Source of the DNA: an uncultured Actinomycetes bacterium
GTDB taxonomy: Bacteria > Actinomycetota > Actinomycetes > Nanopelagicales > Nanopelagicaceae
NCBI GenBank assembly: GCA_903953805.1
Contig: CAJBLC010000137.1
Location: forward strand, 1 to 35,943
Length of the DNA stretch: 35,943 bases
Reading direction: 5' to 3'
Shown here: positions 25,144-33,011 of the stretch, in pieces
How the letters are laid out: each line of letters begins with the position of its first letter
Position numbering within the stretch: position 1 is the first letter of the stretch
Position numbers and translations under genes: made by a program
The notes under the pieces: generated by a model
Told to the model about the DNA's origin: nothing
Seen by the model: the letters and a program-made list of their open reading frames with translations, nothing else
Database searches by the model: none

Positions 25144-25927
25144 TCACAATGCGGAGCAGTTAGCTCCAACACCAGGAGAACGCGCAAGTACTTTCTTTAA
25201 GCGCAAGGATGTTGTCAACACAGCAATTTACTTTGTACTGTGGACAGCACTCTTTGTTCTACTAGGAACGCTCTTCTATCCAAAGTGGATGCCAACAATC
25301 ATGTCAGTGGAGATGAAATCCGCTGAGAAGATTATGATCTGGTTTACCGTGATTTCTGCGCCTATTGCAGCGATTGTTCTAGCGGTAGCGACCAATGCAT
25401 TCATCAATGGGCACCGTGGAGATACTCCTCCACCTGATGGTCCAGCGGTTCGCACTAACGGCCCAGTCGTCGCAGTATGGACAATCACCTCAACCGTCTT
25501 TGCACTCGTTGCAATTGTTTGGGGCCTAACCGAGATGAACGGCCAAGCGGTTGCTGCAGCGAAAGATGCAAAGAGTGCAATCACTGTTGAGGTTACTGGC
25601 TCACAGTGGCTCTGGACATTTAAATACCCAGCACAAGGAATTGAGACTCATGAGCTCAATCTCCCAGTCGATGTCCCAGTCATCTTTAACATCAGATCGG
25701 CAGATGTGAATCACTCATTCTGGCCAGTTCAACTCGGTGTCAAGATCGACGCGAATGCGCAGACAACAACAGTTATTCATACGACTCCAACCATGGTTGG
25801 GCCGATCGATGTGAAGTGCGCAGAACTTTGCGGCCTCTATCACGCATATATGGAGACAAATGGCGCAGTGCAGTCACAGAGTGACTTCAATGCTTGGGTC
25901 ACTGCACAAGGAGGACATAACGCATGA
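25136..25927 (+). CDS. ctaC: Cytochrome c oxidase subunit II with complete CuA site and an extra membrane segment
   Basis: Subunit II takes electrons from cytochrome c through the binuclear CuA centre. The site is complete: His193 in DVNHSFW, then Cys228, Glu230, Cys232, His236 and Met239 in KCAELCGLYHAYM. The conserved aromatic QWLWTFKYP stretch is at 157-165. The usual two membrane segments are at about 67-90 and 110-131, and there is an additional hydrophobic segment at about 27-48. I see no lipobox. The ATG at 25136 lies inside the end of the cupredoxin gene, with AAAGG upstream as SD; the protein is 263 residues. It overlaps ctaD by 4 nt. Confidence 0.93.
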   Translation: MADHNAEQLAPTPGERASTFFKRKDVVNTAIYFVLWTALFVLLGTLFYPKWMPTIMSVEMKSAEKIMIWFTVISAPIAAIVLAVATNAFINGHRGDTPPPDGPAVRTNGPVVAVWTITSTVFALVAIVWGLTEMNGQAVAAAKDAKSAITVEVTGSQWLWTFKYPAQGIETHELNLPVDVPVIFNIRSADVNHSFWPVQLGVKIDANAQTTTVIHTTPTMVGPIDVKCAELCGLYHAYMETNGAVQSQSDFNAWVTAQGGHNA

Positions 25928-27810
25928 GCACTTTAGATAAGACACATACAAGTTCACGACCAGTTCCTAATCCAAAGCGGAGTCTGATCACTCGCTTACA
26001 TATGGGTACTGGCGTCGTCGTTGGCTTGATCTTTGCTGCGATTGCTTACTATGCACTTCGGCATTCGCTACTCACATATACCGACAAGGTTGCAGATCCA
26101 CTTACTCCTCATGATGACAATATTGTGTTGCTAGGAGCGATGTTCGCTTGGTCAATCGGTTTCCTTGTAGGTATCGGTGCATTTATTGGACCGTGGCGTT
26201 GGCTCATCGGTAAAGATCTCACCGATGAAGAGATTCTCTACATGGCGGGCGATGGCCAGGGTACTAAGCGTTACTTCAAGTACTGCACCGACCACAAGGT
26301 CGTTGGAATTCAGTATTTAGTAGGCGTGATGACGATGCTTGGCGTCGGTGGAACCATGGCAATGATGATCCGTACCAACTTGGCTCGTCCAGGTGGACAC
26401 TTTGTTACCGCGACCGTCTACAACTCACTCGTTGGTTTGCACGGAATCACAATGATTATCGCGATGATTATCGTTGCAACCGGCCCATTCGGTAACTACA
26501 TCATGCCAATCATGATCGGTGCTTACGATATGGCCTTCCCTCGCCTCAACGCCTTGTCATGGTGGGTTCTCTTCACTGCGATCCCTGTGCTCTGTAGCGC
26601 GTGGTTCCTCGGTGGTATCCCAACTGGTTGGACCGCTTATGCGCCGCTGAGCGTTCAAGCTGGGCCAGGTATGAATGCCTTTATTGCAACGATCATTATC
26701 TTCGCGGTATCAACTGCAGTTGCAGGTATGAACATCACAACAACCGTTGTTGCGATGCGTACCAAGGGTATGAAGTGGAACCGTGTTCCGATCTTTGTGG
26801 TTGGTTCAACAATTTCAGTTGCACTTGCTATCCCAGCATTCCCAACATTTATGTTGGCGATGGTTCAAACTGGACTAGATCGAACATTTAACACTGGCTT
26901 CTACGATGCCCACATGGGTGGAACTGGCTGGCTTTACGCCAACCTCTTCTGGATCATGGGTCACCCTGAGGTGTATGTGATCTTGATTCCTGGTGTTGCT
27001 GCACTGATGGAGATCGTTCCGGTCTTCGTACGAAAGCCACTCTTCTCGTATAACGCAGCGATCCTCGGATTCGCTGGTATCGCCGGACTCTCGATTCTCG
27101 TTTGGGCTCACCATATGTACATGGCAGGTTGGGCACCTTCGCTCAACGGTCCATTCATGGTGACGACCGAGATGATCTCGATTCCGACCGGACTGCTCTT
27201 CCTCGTTCTTATTGGAACGATGTGGCGCGGAAAGCCGTGGCTGAAACTTCCTATGCTCTCTGTCTTCGCATTCTTGTGGGACTTCATGATCGGTGGAATT
27301 ACCGGTATCTATCTCTCAGATGTTCCTGCAGATAGCTATCTTCACGGTTCAATGTTCGTTACCGCGCACTTCCACTTCACACTGATGGGCGCAGCGCTCA
27401 CTGGTGCAATCGGCGGACTTGCATACTGGTATCCAAAGATGACAGGTCGCATGCTCAATGAGCGCGCTGGTTACATCTCCTTCTGGTTCACCCAGATCGG
27501 ATTTAACGTCCTCTTCTTCGGAATGTTCATGGCTGGTGCAGAAGGCCAACCACGTCGCGTGATGGATTACGCAGCTCTCTTCGCCCATTCAAATATGGTC
27601 TCAACCGCTGGCGCGTATAGCGTCGGTATCGGAATGATCATCCTGCTCTGGGCTGTTATCCACTCATGGACCAAGGGCAAGATCGCGCCAATGAATCCAT
27701 GGGGTGCGAAGACGCTCGAGTGGACCGTTCCATATCCAGTCCCACTCACCAACTTTGATGAGCTTCCTGTCATCACAAGTGATCCTTATGGCTACGGAAA
27801 GGGTAAGTAA
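25924..27810 (+). CDS. ctaD: Cytochrome c oxidase subunit I (haem-copper oxidase), N-terminally extended
   Basis: This catalytic subunit reduces O2 to water. Ligands are visible: heme a His173 and His484, heme a3 His482, and CuB His347, His396 and His397, with Tyr351 of the His-Tyr crosslink in GHPEVY. D-channel residues Asn191 and Asp202 and the inner Glu349 are present, as is the QPRR pair. Two features are unusual. Two extra membrane segments (about 28-46 and 68-95) precede the normal first helix, making the protein 628 residues. The K-channel position, normally Lys in PTGIK, is Leu425 in PTGLL. The ATG overlaps the ctaC stop as ATGA. An A-type relative is likely, but the subgroup is uncertain. 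Confidence 0.93.
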   Translation: MSTLDKTHTSSRPVPNPKRSLITRLHMGTGVVVGLIFAAIAYYALRHSLLTYTDKVADPLTPHDDNIVLLGAMFAWSIGFLVGIGAFIGPWRWLIGKDLTDEEILYMAGDGQGTKRYFKYCTDHKVVGIQYLVGVMTMLGVGGTMAMMIRTNLARPGGHFVTATVYNSLVGLHGITMIIAMIIVATGPFGNYIMPIMIGAYDMAFPRLNALSWWVLFTAIPVLCSAWFLGGIPTGWTAYAPLSVQAGPGMNAFIATIIIFAVSTAVAGMNITTTVVAMRTKGMKWNRVPIFVVGSTISVALAIPAFPTFMLAMVQTGLDRTFNTGFYDAHMGGTGWLYANLFWIMGHPEVYVILIPGVAALMEIVPVFVRKPLFSYNAAILGFAGIAGLSILVWAHHMYMAGWAPSLNGPFMVTTEMISIPTGLLFLVLIGTMWRGKPWLKLPMLSVFAFLWDFMIGGITGIYLSDVPADSYLHGSMFVTAHFHFTLMGAALTGAIGGLAYWYPKMTGRMLNERAGYISFWFTQIGFNVLFFGMFMAGAEGQPRRVMDYAALFAHSNMVSTAGAYSVGIGMIILLWAVIHSWTKGKIAPMNPWGAKTLEWTVPYPVPLTNFDELPVITSDPYGYGKGK

Positions 27811-27813
27811 CTC

Positions 27814-28419
27814 ATGAGCCACGACACAGAGTTCCACGTACACCACGATTCAGATGCAGCTGTCGGTCGTCGTGAACGCCTTGGAGTAAGACTTCTCATC
27901 GTCGCAGATGGTGCATTCCTCTTCGGCATGATCTTCTCTTACTTCTATCTCCGTAACCTCAATGCTGGTGGCCAATGGTTACCAGAAGGAGTAAAGAAGT
28001 TCTCGACTGCATCCGCTTGGCTCGTTGCTCTTCCATTTGTGATCGCAGCAATTAGCCACCGAATCGGTCAAACTAGCAAGCAGACTCGAAATCTCACATC
28101 TGTCGTGACACTTCTTGTTCTCCTTGTTGGTGGTTACTACCAGATCCACCAGATGGCGAATATGCCATTCCTAATCAAAGATGATGGTGGGGTTGTCTCA
28201 TTCCATGGTGCCTATGCATCGAACTGGGTTGTGATGGCTGGTTCTGGCGTCTTCCATTACTTCCTTGCGGCATTTATTGCCCTTGGAATCTTGCTCCGCA
28301 ACCGCAACACTGATTTGCCAGAAGAGTTAGAGCTCTGGCGCCAGCGAATTGCTCAATCATGGTTCACATGGTGCGCAATAGCTGCAGTTCTTACAGCGAT
28401 CACACTCTCGATCGTTTAA
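27814..28419 (+). CDS. ctaE: Cytochrome c oxidase subunit III
   Basis: The 201-residue membrane protein has about five transmembrane segments, as in the short subunit III of actinobacteria. The first helix region, RLGVRLLIVADGAFLFGMIFSYFYLR (part 22-47), has the usual F-x-x-x-(F/Y)-x-Y-L-R pattern. However, the family Glu in this helix is not obvious, as the equivalent stretch reads VADGAFLF. Helices with FHGAY and FHYFLAAFIALGILL follow. It starts 3 nt after ctaD and ends just before a strong terminator, so the operon is cupredoxin-ctaC-ctaD-ctaE. No qcrCAB genes follow, so the bc1-type partner is elsewhere. Confidence 0.88.
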   Translation: MSHDTEFHVHHDSDAAVGRRERLGVRLLIVADGAFLFGMIFSYFYLRNLNAGGQWLPEGVKKFSTASAWLVALPFVIAAISHRIGQTSKQTRNLTSVVTLLVLLVGGYYQIHQMANMPFLIKDDGGVVSFHGAYASNWVVMAGSGVFHYFLAAFIALGILLRNRNTDLPEELELWRQRIAQSWFTWCAIAAVLTAITLSIV

Positions 28420-28430
28420 CCGTTAAAGTG

Positions 28431-28470
28431 AAAACCCCCGCTAGCCAACCGGCTGCGGGGGTTTTCTTTT
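28431..28470. terminator. Strong rho-independent terminator of the oxidase operon, probably bidirectional
   Basis: The stem pairs AAAACCCCCGC (28431-28441) with GCGGGGGTTTT (28455-28465), extended by AGCC (28443-28446) with GGCT (28451-28454) around an AACC loop. A run of T residues follows. The AAAA at the other side would serve the convergent gene that ends at 28479. Confidence 0.92.
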
Positions 28471-28478
28471 GAATGCGG

Positions 28479-28757
28479 TTACTTCGTCGCCTTTGGTGAA
28501 GGCTTGGTTGTAGGACGCTTCTTAATAACTGAAGTCTTGGCCTTAGCGACCTTCTTTGAACCTTCTTCAGCGGTTCCAGTCGATGCCTCTGACATCTCGT
28601 GGGTTGCTGTGCCTTCTTTGCCCTTAGTGGCTGTGTGCTTCATGGCCCCAGCAATAGTTGGCTTAGCGCTTGGTGATGCCGCCTGAGCGGAGTTTCCAAG
28701 GATAAGTCCGAGTGCGAGTGTTGTTGCTGCGATTGACGTGCTCATTGTTTTATTCAT
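28479..28757 (-). CDS. Small secreted Lys/Ala/Thr-rich protein
   Basis: The 92-residue protein begins with a clear signal peptide (MNKTMSTSIAATTLALGLIL then NSAQA, cleaved near residue 26). The mature part of about 66 residues is low-complexity, rich in Lys, Ala, Thr, Ser and Glu, with a basic Pro-containing tail. I recognise no domain, and it is likely disordered. The ATG has TAGACT exactly 6 nt upstream and no SD, in keeping with real genes nearby. Its stop lies next to the bidirectional terminator. It could interact with acidic envelope polymers, which is speculative. Confidence 0.7.
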   Translation of the reverse strand: MNKTMSTSIAATTLALGLILGNSAQAASPSAKPTIAGAMKHTATKGKEGTATHEMSEASTGTAEEGSKKVAKAKTSVIKKRPTTKPSPKATK

Positions 28758-28763
28758 AGGAGC

Positions 28764-28769
28764 AGTCTA
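28764..28769 (-). promoter_or_regulatory. -10 element of a leaderless promoter for the small secreted protein
   Basis: TAGACT on the minus strand is followed by 6 nt (GCTCCT) and the ATG at 28757. There is no purine-rich SD. Confidence 0.5.
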
Positions 28770-28808
28770 AAGGAAGGGCAAGCGACTATTATTGATAACA
28801 CAGTAATC

Positions 28809-28820
28809 GTGGATATCCAC
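28809..28820. repeat. Perfect 12-bp palindrome upstream of the 35-residue gene
   Basis: GTGGATATCCAC is its own reverse complement and lies 16 nt before the ATG at 28837, inside the likely leader. TTGATA (28792-28797) and TATCCA (28814-28819), 16 nt apart, could be a weak -35/-10 pair overlapping it. It may be an operator or a small leader hairpin. Confidence 0.45.
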
Positions 28821-28836
28821 AGGAAAGGCTCAGAAA

Positions 28837-28944
28837 ATGGCTAACAAAGAACAAAAGGGCAATGCAAATACTAAGAAGGAGCCAAAGCTCTCTCTCAAAG
28901 AGAAGCGCGCTGCAAAGCAGGAGAAGAAGGCTTCAAAAGGGTAA
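28837..28944 (+). CDS. Very small, highly basic protein (35 residues)
   Basis: The gene encodes MANKEQKGNANTKKEPKLSL followed by a KEKRAAKQEKKASKG-type tail. It is extremely rich in Lys and Glu, without hydrophobic segments. An AGGAAAGG sequence about 8 nt before the ATG is a good SD, and a run of basic small proteins with SLKEKRAAK-like sequences is familiar from actinobacterial genomes. No function is known to me; nucleic-acid or ribosome binding is only a guess. It is followed after 16 nt by the MFS gene and may be co-transcribed with it. Confidence 0.65.
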   Translation: MANKEQKGNANTKKEPKLSLKEKRAAKQEKKASKG

Positions 28945-28960
28945 ATAGCCCTTTCTATCC

Positions 28961-30133
28961 GTGACGCTTACCGCCCAAGAGTTAAAGCGTCCGCGCCTGG
29001 CGGTAACGCTCACCTTTATTACCAATGGAATTGTCGGGGGATCTCTGGTCTCCCGAATTCCAGATTACAAAGCACGTCTTCATATAAGTAACTCGACTCT
29101 GGGAACATCGCTCTTCTTTGCCTCACTTGGAGTGCTCATTGCCTTGGGACCCGCTGGCCGCCTCGCTGCAAAATATGGAAGCCGGACAACCTCTTTCTAT
29201 GCATCACTGGCCTTGGCCGCGATCTTTCCGCTCACAGGTCACATCGCAAATCTCGCATGGTTCTCTCTCTCGCTCTTTCTCTATGGTGCTTGCGCAGCAA
29301 CTCAAGATGTTTCGATGAATACCCACGCCGTAACACTTGAACAGCAATCTGGTCGCCGATTGATGAGTACCTTCCATGGAATGTTTTCTGTGGGTGGTTT
29401 TGCCGGTGGAATCATCGGTGGACTTCTCTATCAAGCAAAAATTCCCGTTCAGATCCAGACACTTCTTATCTCACTCTTTATTCTGGTTGTAGCGCTTTCG
29501 ATGAAAGAGTTCTGGCTGCCTGCGAGCGCAGATATTCATGAGCGCATTAAGGAGACAGCTTCGGGTAAGAGAAAACGCCCAACTCTCTTTATCGTTCTGG
29601 GATTAATCGGTTTGGCTGAGCAGATTGGTGAAGGCGCATCAGGAGATTGGGGCGGAGTACTCAGCAAGAATACATTCCACGCCTCACCATTTATTTCCAC
29701 GCTCCCCTATATCTTCTTCTCAGCCGCAATGGTTCTTGGCCGATTTAATGGCGACCGTATCGCCGGAAAAATTGGTAATCAGAAGACCCTCGTTATCGGA
29801 GGTTCGCTAGCCGGAATTGGATTAACAGCCGGAATTCTCATTGGTCACAGCTATGGAGTCATCGCCGCCTGGACGATTGTTGGGCTGGGAGTCTCAGTGG
29901 CAATACCTATTCTCTTCAGCGCTGTTGGCTCACTTGCCACCCATAAATACCCTGGAGTCATTGCTCCAAGTGAAGGCGTCGCCATGGTCTCTGGTATCGC
30001 CTACTTTGGCTTCATCGTTGGCCCGCCATTGATGGGTTTTGTCGCGGATCAAATAACCCTTCGATGGGCAATGTTGATTCCAGCTGCCCTTTACTTCGTA
30101 TTTGTCGCAGGTTCCCTTATTACAAAGGAATAG
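28961..30133 (+). CDS. MFS transporter (YbjJ/FucP-like 12-helix type)
   Basis: This 390-residue protein has about twelve membrane segments. Landmarks include RIPDYKARLHISNSTLGTSL near the first loop, GPAGRLAAKYGSR, the MFS loop 2-3 motif in variant form, TQDVSMNTHAV and STFHGMFSVGGFAGG in the N-terminal half, and GDWGGVL and GRFNGDRIAGKIG in the second half. This pattern is typical of YbjJ-like and sugar-permease-like MFS proteins. The substrate is unknown. The start is a GTG 16 nt after the small basic gene, with no strong SD. It precedes a Gfo/Idh gene that seems to have its own promoter. Confidence 0.82.
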   Translation: MTLTAQELKRPRLAVTLTFITNGIVGGSLVSRIPDYKARLHISNSTLGTSLFFASLGVLIALGPAGRLAAKYGSRTTSFYASLALAAIFPLTGHIANLAWFSLSLFLYGACAATQDVSMNTHAVTLEQQSGRRLMSTFHGMFSVGGFAGGIIGGLLYQAKIPVQIQTLLISLFILVVALSMKEFWLPASADIHERIKETASGKRKRPTLFIVLGLIGLAEQIGEGASGDWGGVLSKNTFHASPFISTLPYIFFSAAMVLGRFNGDRIAGKIGNQKTLVIGGSLAGIGLTAGILIGHSYGVIAAWTIVGLGVSVAIPILFSAVGSLATHKYPGVIAPSEGVAMVSGIAYFGFIVGPPLMGFVADQITLRWAMLIPAALYFVFVAGSLITKE

Positions 30134-30143
30134 TCGACCCTGA

Positions 30144-30149
30144 TAGATT
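30144..30149 (+). promoter_or_regulatory. -10 element of a leaderless promoter for the Gfo/Idh gene
   Basis: TAGATT is followed by exactly 6 nt (CACCGT) and the ATG at 30156. No SD is present and no -35 is evident. Confidence 0.55.
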
Positions 30150-30155
30150 CACCGT

Positions 30156-31133
30156 ATGAGCAGAGAATTTAGATGGGGCTTTCTAAGTGCCGGTGGAATT
30201 GCAACAGCAGTAGCTGAGGATTTCCAGATTGCTGGATTAAAGATTCAGGCAGTTGGCGCACGAGATTATGCAAAGGCAAATGAGTTTGCCGATAAATTTG
30301 GAATCCCCAACCGCCACCAAGGATATGAGACACTCGTCAACGATCCAGAGATTGATATCGTCTACATCTCAACGATTCACCCACTTCACAAGCGCGACGC
30401 GCTCTTGGCTCTCAACGCAGGCAAGCATATTCTCTTAGAGAAGCCATTCACCATTAATGCAGGTGAAGCCCAAGAGATCTACGCCCTTGCTCAATCTAAA
30501 AATCTTCTTGTGATGGAGGCGATGTGGACAAGGTTCTTGCCGTCCATGAATGCAATTTTTGATGTCATCAATTCTGGTGCACTTGGCGAGATAGAGCTCT
30601 TGATTGCCGATCACTCCCAAGCTCTGACTCATGTCCCACGACTGGTCGAACGCGAACTCGGCGGTGGAGCACTCCTTGATCTTGGTATCTATCCGATTTC
30701 ACTAGCTCATCGCATCTTTGGTAACCCGCAAGCAATCACTGCAAAGGCAAAGCTGACAAGTGAAAAGGTCGATGGAACCACATCCATGATCTTTGAATAT
30801 GCCGGTGGCCAGCAAGCAACGATGACTACATCGTTCCTAGGTGCGGGTCCCGTTACAGCAACAATTATCGGTTCACTCGGAAGAATCGAGATCGATGGAT
30901 CTTTCTACGGGCAGACCTCATTCCGCGTCTTTAACCGCAATGGTGAAGTCATCAAAACGTACAACGAGAAGATCAATGGTCAAGGTCGCCAATATCAAGC
31001 GATTCACGTTGAAGAATGTATTGCTGAAGGACTTACCGAGAGCCCAATCATGAGTCTGCGCGAGAGCGTCGAAATTATGCGGGTCATGGATCAAGTCAGA
31101 GCCCAGATTGGCCTTACTTATCCAACTGAGTAA
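30156..31133 (+). CDS. Gfo/Idh/MocA-family NAD(P)-dependent oxidoreductase
   Basis: The 325-residue protein has an N-terminal Rossmann fold in which the dinucleotide loop is GFLSAGGIATAVAEDF. The conserved EKPF with its catalytic-site Lys follows (about residues 95-98), then a C-terminal alpha/beta domain with GGGALLDLGIYPISLAHRIF. This last segment and MEAMWTRFLP point to the dihydrodiol-dehydrogenase/1,5-anhydrofructose-reductase-like branch, which acts on sugars, inositols or their derivatives. The real substrate cannot be told. It converges on the SGNH gene with only 3 nt between stops. Confidence 0.88.
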   Translation: MSREFRWGFLSAGGIATAVAEDFQIAGLKIQAVGARDYAKANEFADKFGIPNRHQGYETLVNDPEIDIVYISTIHPLHKRDALLALNAGKHILLEKPFTINAGEAQEIYALAQSKNLLVMEAMWTRFLPSMNAIFDVINSGALGEIELLIADHSQALTHVPRLVERELGGGALLDLGIYPISLAHRIFGNPQAITAKAKLTSEKVDGTTSMIFEYAGGQQATMTTSFLGAGPVTATIIGSLGRIEIDGSFYGQTSFRVFNRNGEVIKTYNEKINGQGRQYQAIHVEECIAEGLTESPIMSLRESVEIMRVMDQVRAQIGLTYPTE

Positions 31134-31136
31134 CAG

Positions 31137-32069
31137 TTAGTTCAGCGAACCAGATATCTCTGCCCAGAGGGGTTTTTCGAGCTGCACAGCAAATGTCGCA
31201 GTGAGGTGTCCGCCGTCGCGATAGATTAGCGCGCCATCGGAGATGGGGCTGCATGGATCGGTATTACATATCCATTCTGTCGGATTAACCCACGTTACAT
31301 TCGTGGACGAAGCAAGATCGCGCTCCACAGTCAGCCAGTCGGTATTAATCGCCGTTGAAACAGGAGTGGCACAATTTTGCACGCTATCGAGCGAATTTAA
31401 GAGGCAATCCGGAAAGCTTGACGTTGAGATCGGTGTATCGCTGATAAAGATTGTGTTCTTTGAAGCCTTTTTTACCGCTTTTAAAGTCAGTGCCATGCCC
31501 AATTTCCACGCGCTTGTCTTTGCATCTCCACCAAGGACATTCCCTGATGGATCTATTGTTGCGAAGCCTCGTGTGCCGGTCACAAAGGTGATGTATGGCT
31601 TGACCTTTGCAATCTGTGCCAACGCGCTCTGTCGCCAGATTGCACAATTTGTCATCAAGATATTTGTTGATGGATTCCAAGCGGGAATTGATGCCGGCCA
31701 ACATGAAGACATAGTGAGTGAGAGAAGACGCCACTTCTTAGCTATCGCCAACTTTTCGATTGCCGGAAACCAGCTGAGTGCATGAGAATCGCCGAAAAGA
31801 ACGATAGTGGTCTTTGAAGAGAGATTTCCGTAGAGACAGGATGAGGTTGTCGCAGTGAGGTTCTGCTGAACGTGGCAGCGATCCTTGTAGGGCTTTGGTA
31901 AATCTGTTGCTACTCCACTTAAAGTTGTTTGAAGTGAATCCGGGACAGGGCCATCTATGAGGGCAGAGAATTGATATCCAGCTAATGGAGAAGGGGCGTC
32001 GCTTGCGAGCGCTTGGCCGGTGCAGAGAAGAGTTACTGCGGCGAGAATGATGATAGAGCGGTGCCTCAC
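31137..32069 (-). CDS. Secreted SGNH-fold protein (stand-alone OafA/PatB-like SGNH domain)
   Basis: The 310-residue exported protein has a signal peptide (about 1-23, ending ALAS) and then an SGNH hydrolase-like domain. The block I nucleophile is Ser95 in VLFGDSHALSWF. The C-terminal Asp-His pair is Asp285/His288 in YRDGGHLTATFA. Cysteines (for example in KDRCHV, SSCLY, SSCWP and NTDPC) suggest disulfides outside the cell. In many bacteria this domain is fused to an acyltransferase-3 membrane protein that acetylates surface glycans; here it stands alone. The GTG start has GAGACT 6 nt upstream and no SD. Confidence 0.78.
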   Translation of the reverse strand: MRHRSIIILAAVTLLCTGQALASDAPSPLAGYQFSALIDGPVPDSLQTTLSGVATDLPKPYKDRCHVQQNLTATTSSCLYGNLSSKTTIVLFGDSHALSWFPAIEKLAIAKKWRLLSLTMSSCWPASIPAWNPSTNILMTNCAIWRQSALAQIAKVKPYITFVTGTRGFATIDPSGNVLGGDAKTSAWKLGMALTLKAVKKASKNTIFISDTPISTSSFPDCLLNSLDSVQNCATPVSTAINTDWLTVERDLASSTNVTWVNPTEWICNTDPCSPISDGALIYRDGGHLTATFAVQLEKPLWAEISGSLN

Positions 32070-32132
32070 CCATTTAGTCTCACACTCCCATTGCCCCTTG
32101 CATAGACCTGGTTAAGAGGAATTACCTGAGAA

Positions 32133-33011
32133 TTAGTTGTATGTAACTACCTTGAAGCGCTCTGTAGGAAGACCTATGAAGCCAGGCTTGCAGATAAAGG
32201 TCATTCCTGCCTCATGGGGCTCTTGTGGATCGTCAGAGTGAGAAGAGGTGATGATTAGTTGATCAAGATTCTCGCCACCGAATACGCACGATGTCGTCCG
32301 TTTCGCCGGGGTTACAACAGTTGCCGTGAGAGAGAAGTCATTTGCTGGATCAAAGCGTCGGACGGCGCTGCCCATCCAGAAGGCAACCCATAAACCACCT
32401 TCAGCATCAATTGTCATGCCGTCAGGGAATCCAAACTCATCGGGAAACCGAATTCCTAATCGCTTATGCGAGATATTTTCACCGTCATAGTTGAAAAGCC
32501 AGATAGAACGAGTGGGGCTATCGATGTAATACATCGTGGATTTATCGCTACTCCACACCGTTCCATTACTAATACTGACCTGAGACAATTTTTTTGAGAT
32601 GGATAGGTCGTTGCTGCGTAAACAGTAGAGGCCAGCAACTTCTGGTAATTCTTCATAGCTCATAGTCCCGAACCAAAGATCTCCATCAGGTGAAACTTTG
32701 GCATCATTAAAGCGCATCGCATTGGGACCTTCGTGTCTCAAAATTGGAATAGTGAGATCTGGTCCAATACTTATTGGGCCATGGGTTGTCCCTAAAATAA
32801 GGCCCCCATCAGTTCGGGGAATGACAAATGAGACCTGATCTTCGGTTTGGAGTTCTTCGGTAATCCCAGTATCAATCGTTCGTGAGTAAACCCTCTTATT
32901 TAAAATATCCACCCAGCTAATCGAACTATTTTTATCACCATATGAAATTGGACCTTCGCCAAGCAAGCACCGACGCTCGTCAAAGATTTCAACCTTTGTA
33001 ACGTCACTCAT
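32133..33011 (-). CDS. SMP-30/gluconolactonase-family sugar lactonase
   Basis: The 292-residue six-bladed propeller protein has the divalent-metal ligands of the family: Glu19 in LLGEGPI, Asn149 in SISNG and Asp197 in FPDGM. The substrate-site Asn102 is in RFNDAKVSPDGDLWFGTM. The family opens sugar lactones such as gluconolactone, arabinonolactone or xylonolactone after oxidation of the sugar. It is the last gene of a three-gene operon in which an oxidoreductase could make the lactone and an MFS protein could import the sugar. Its ATG overlaps the MFS stop by 8 nt. The particular sugar is unknown. Confidence 0.87.
   Translation of the reverse strand: MSDVTKVEIFDERRCLLGEGPISYGDKNSSISWVDILNKRVYSRTIDTGITEELQTEDQVSFVIPRTDGGLILGTTHGPISIGPDLTIPILRHEGPNAMRFNDAKVSPDGDLWFGTMSYEELPEVAGLYCLRSNDLSISKKLSQVSISNGTVWSSDKSTMYYIDSPTRSIWLFNYDGENISHKRLGIRFPDEFGFPDGMTIDAEGGLWVAFWMGSAVRRFDPANDFSLTATVVTPAKRTTSCVFGGENLDQLIITSSHSDDPQEPHEAGMTFICKPGFIGLPTERFKVVTYN

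Noticed and set aside
28813..28821. DnaA box (ATATCCACA, one mismatch to TTATCCACA)
   Set aside because: It is a single near-match without a cluster, and no origin genes (dnaA, dnaN) are nearby. The surrounding palindrome explains it equally well.
31243..31785. 180-codon open frame opposite the SGNH gene
   Set aside because: It is antisense to a gene with a signal peptide and conserved catalytic motifs, and its translation shows no domain or plausible composition.
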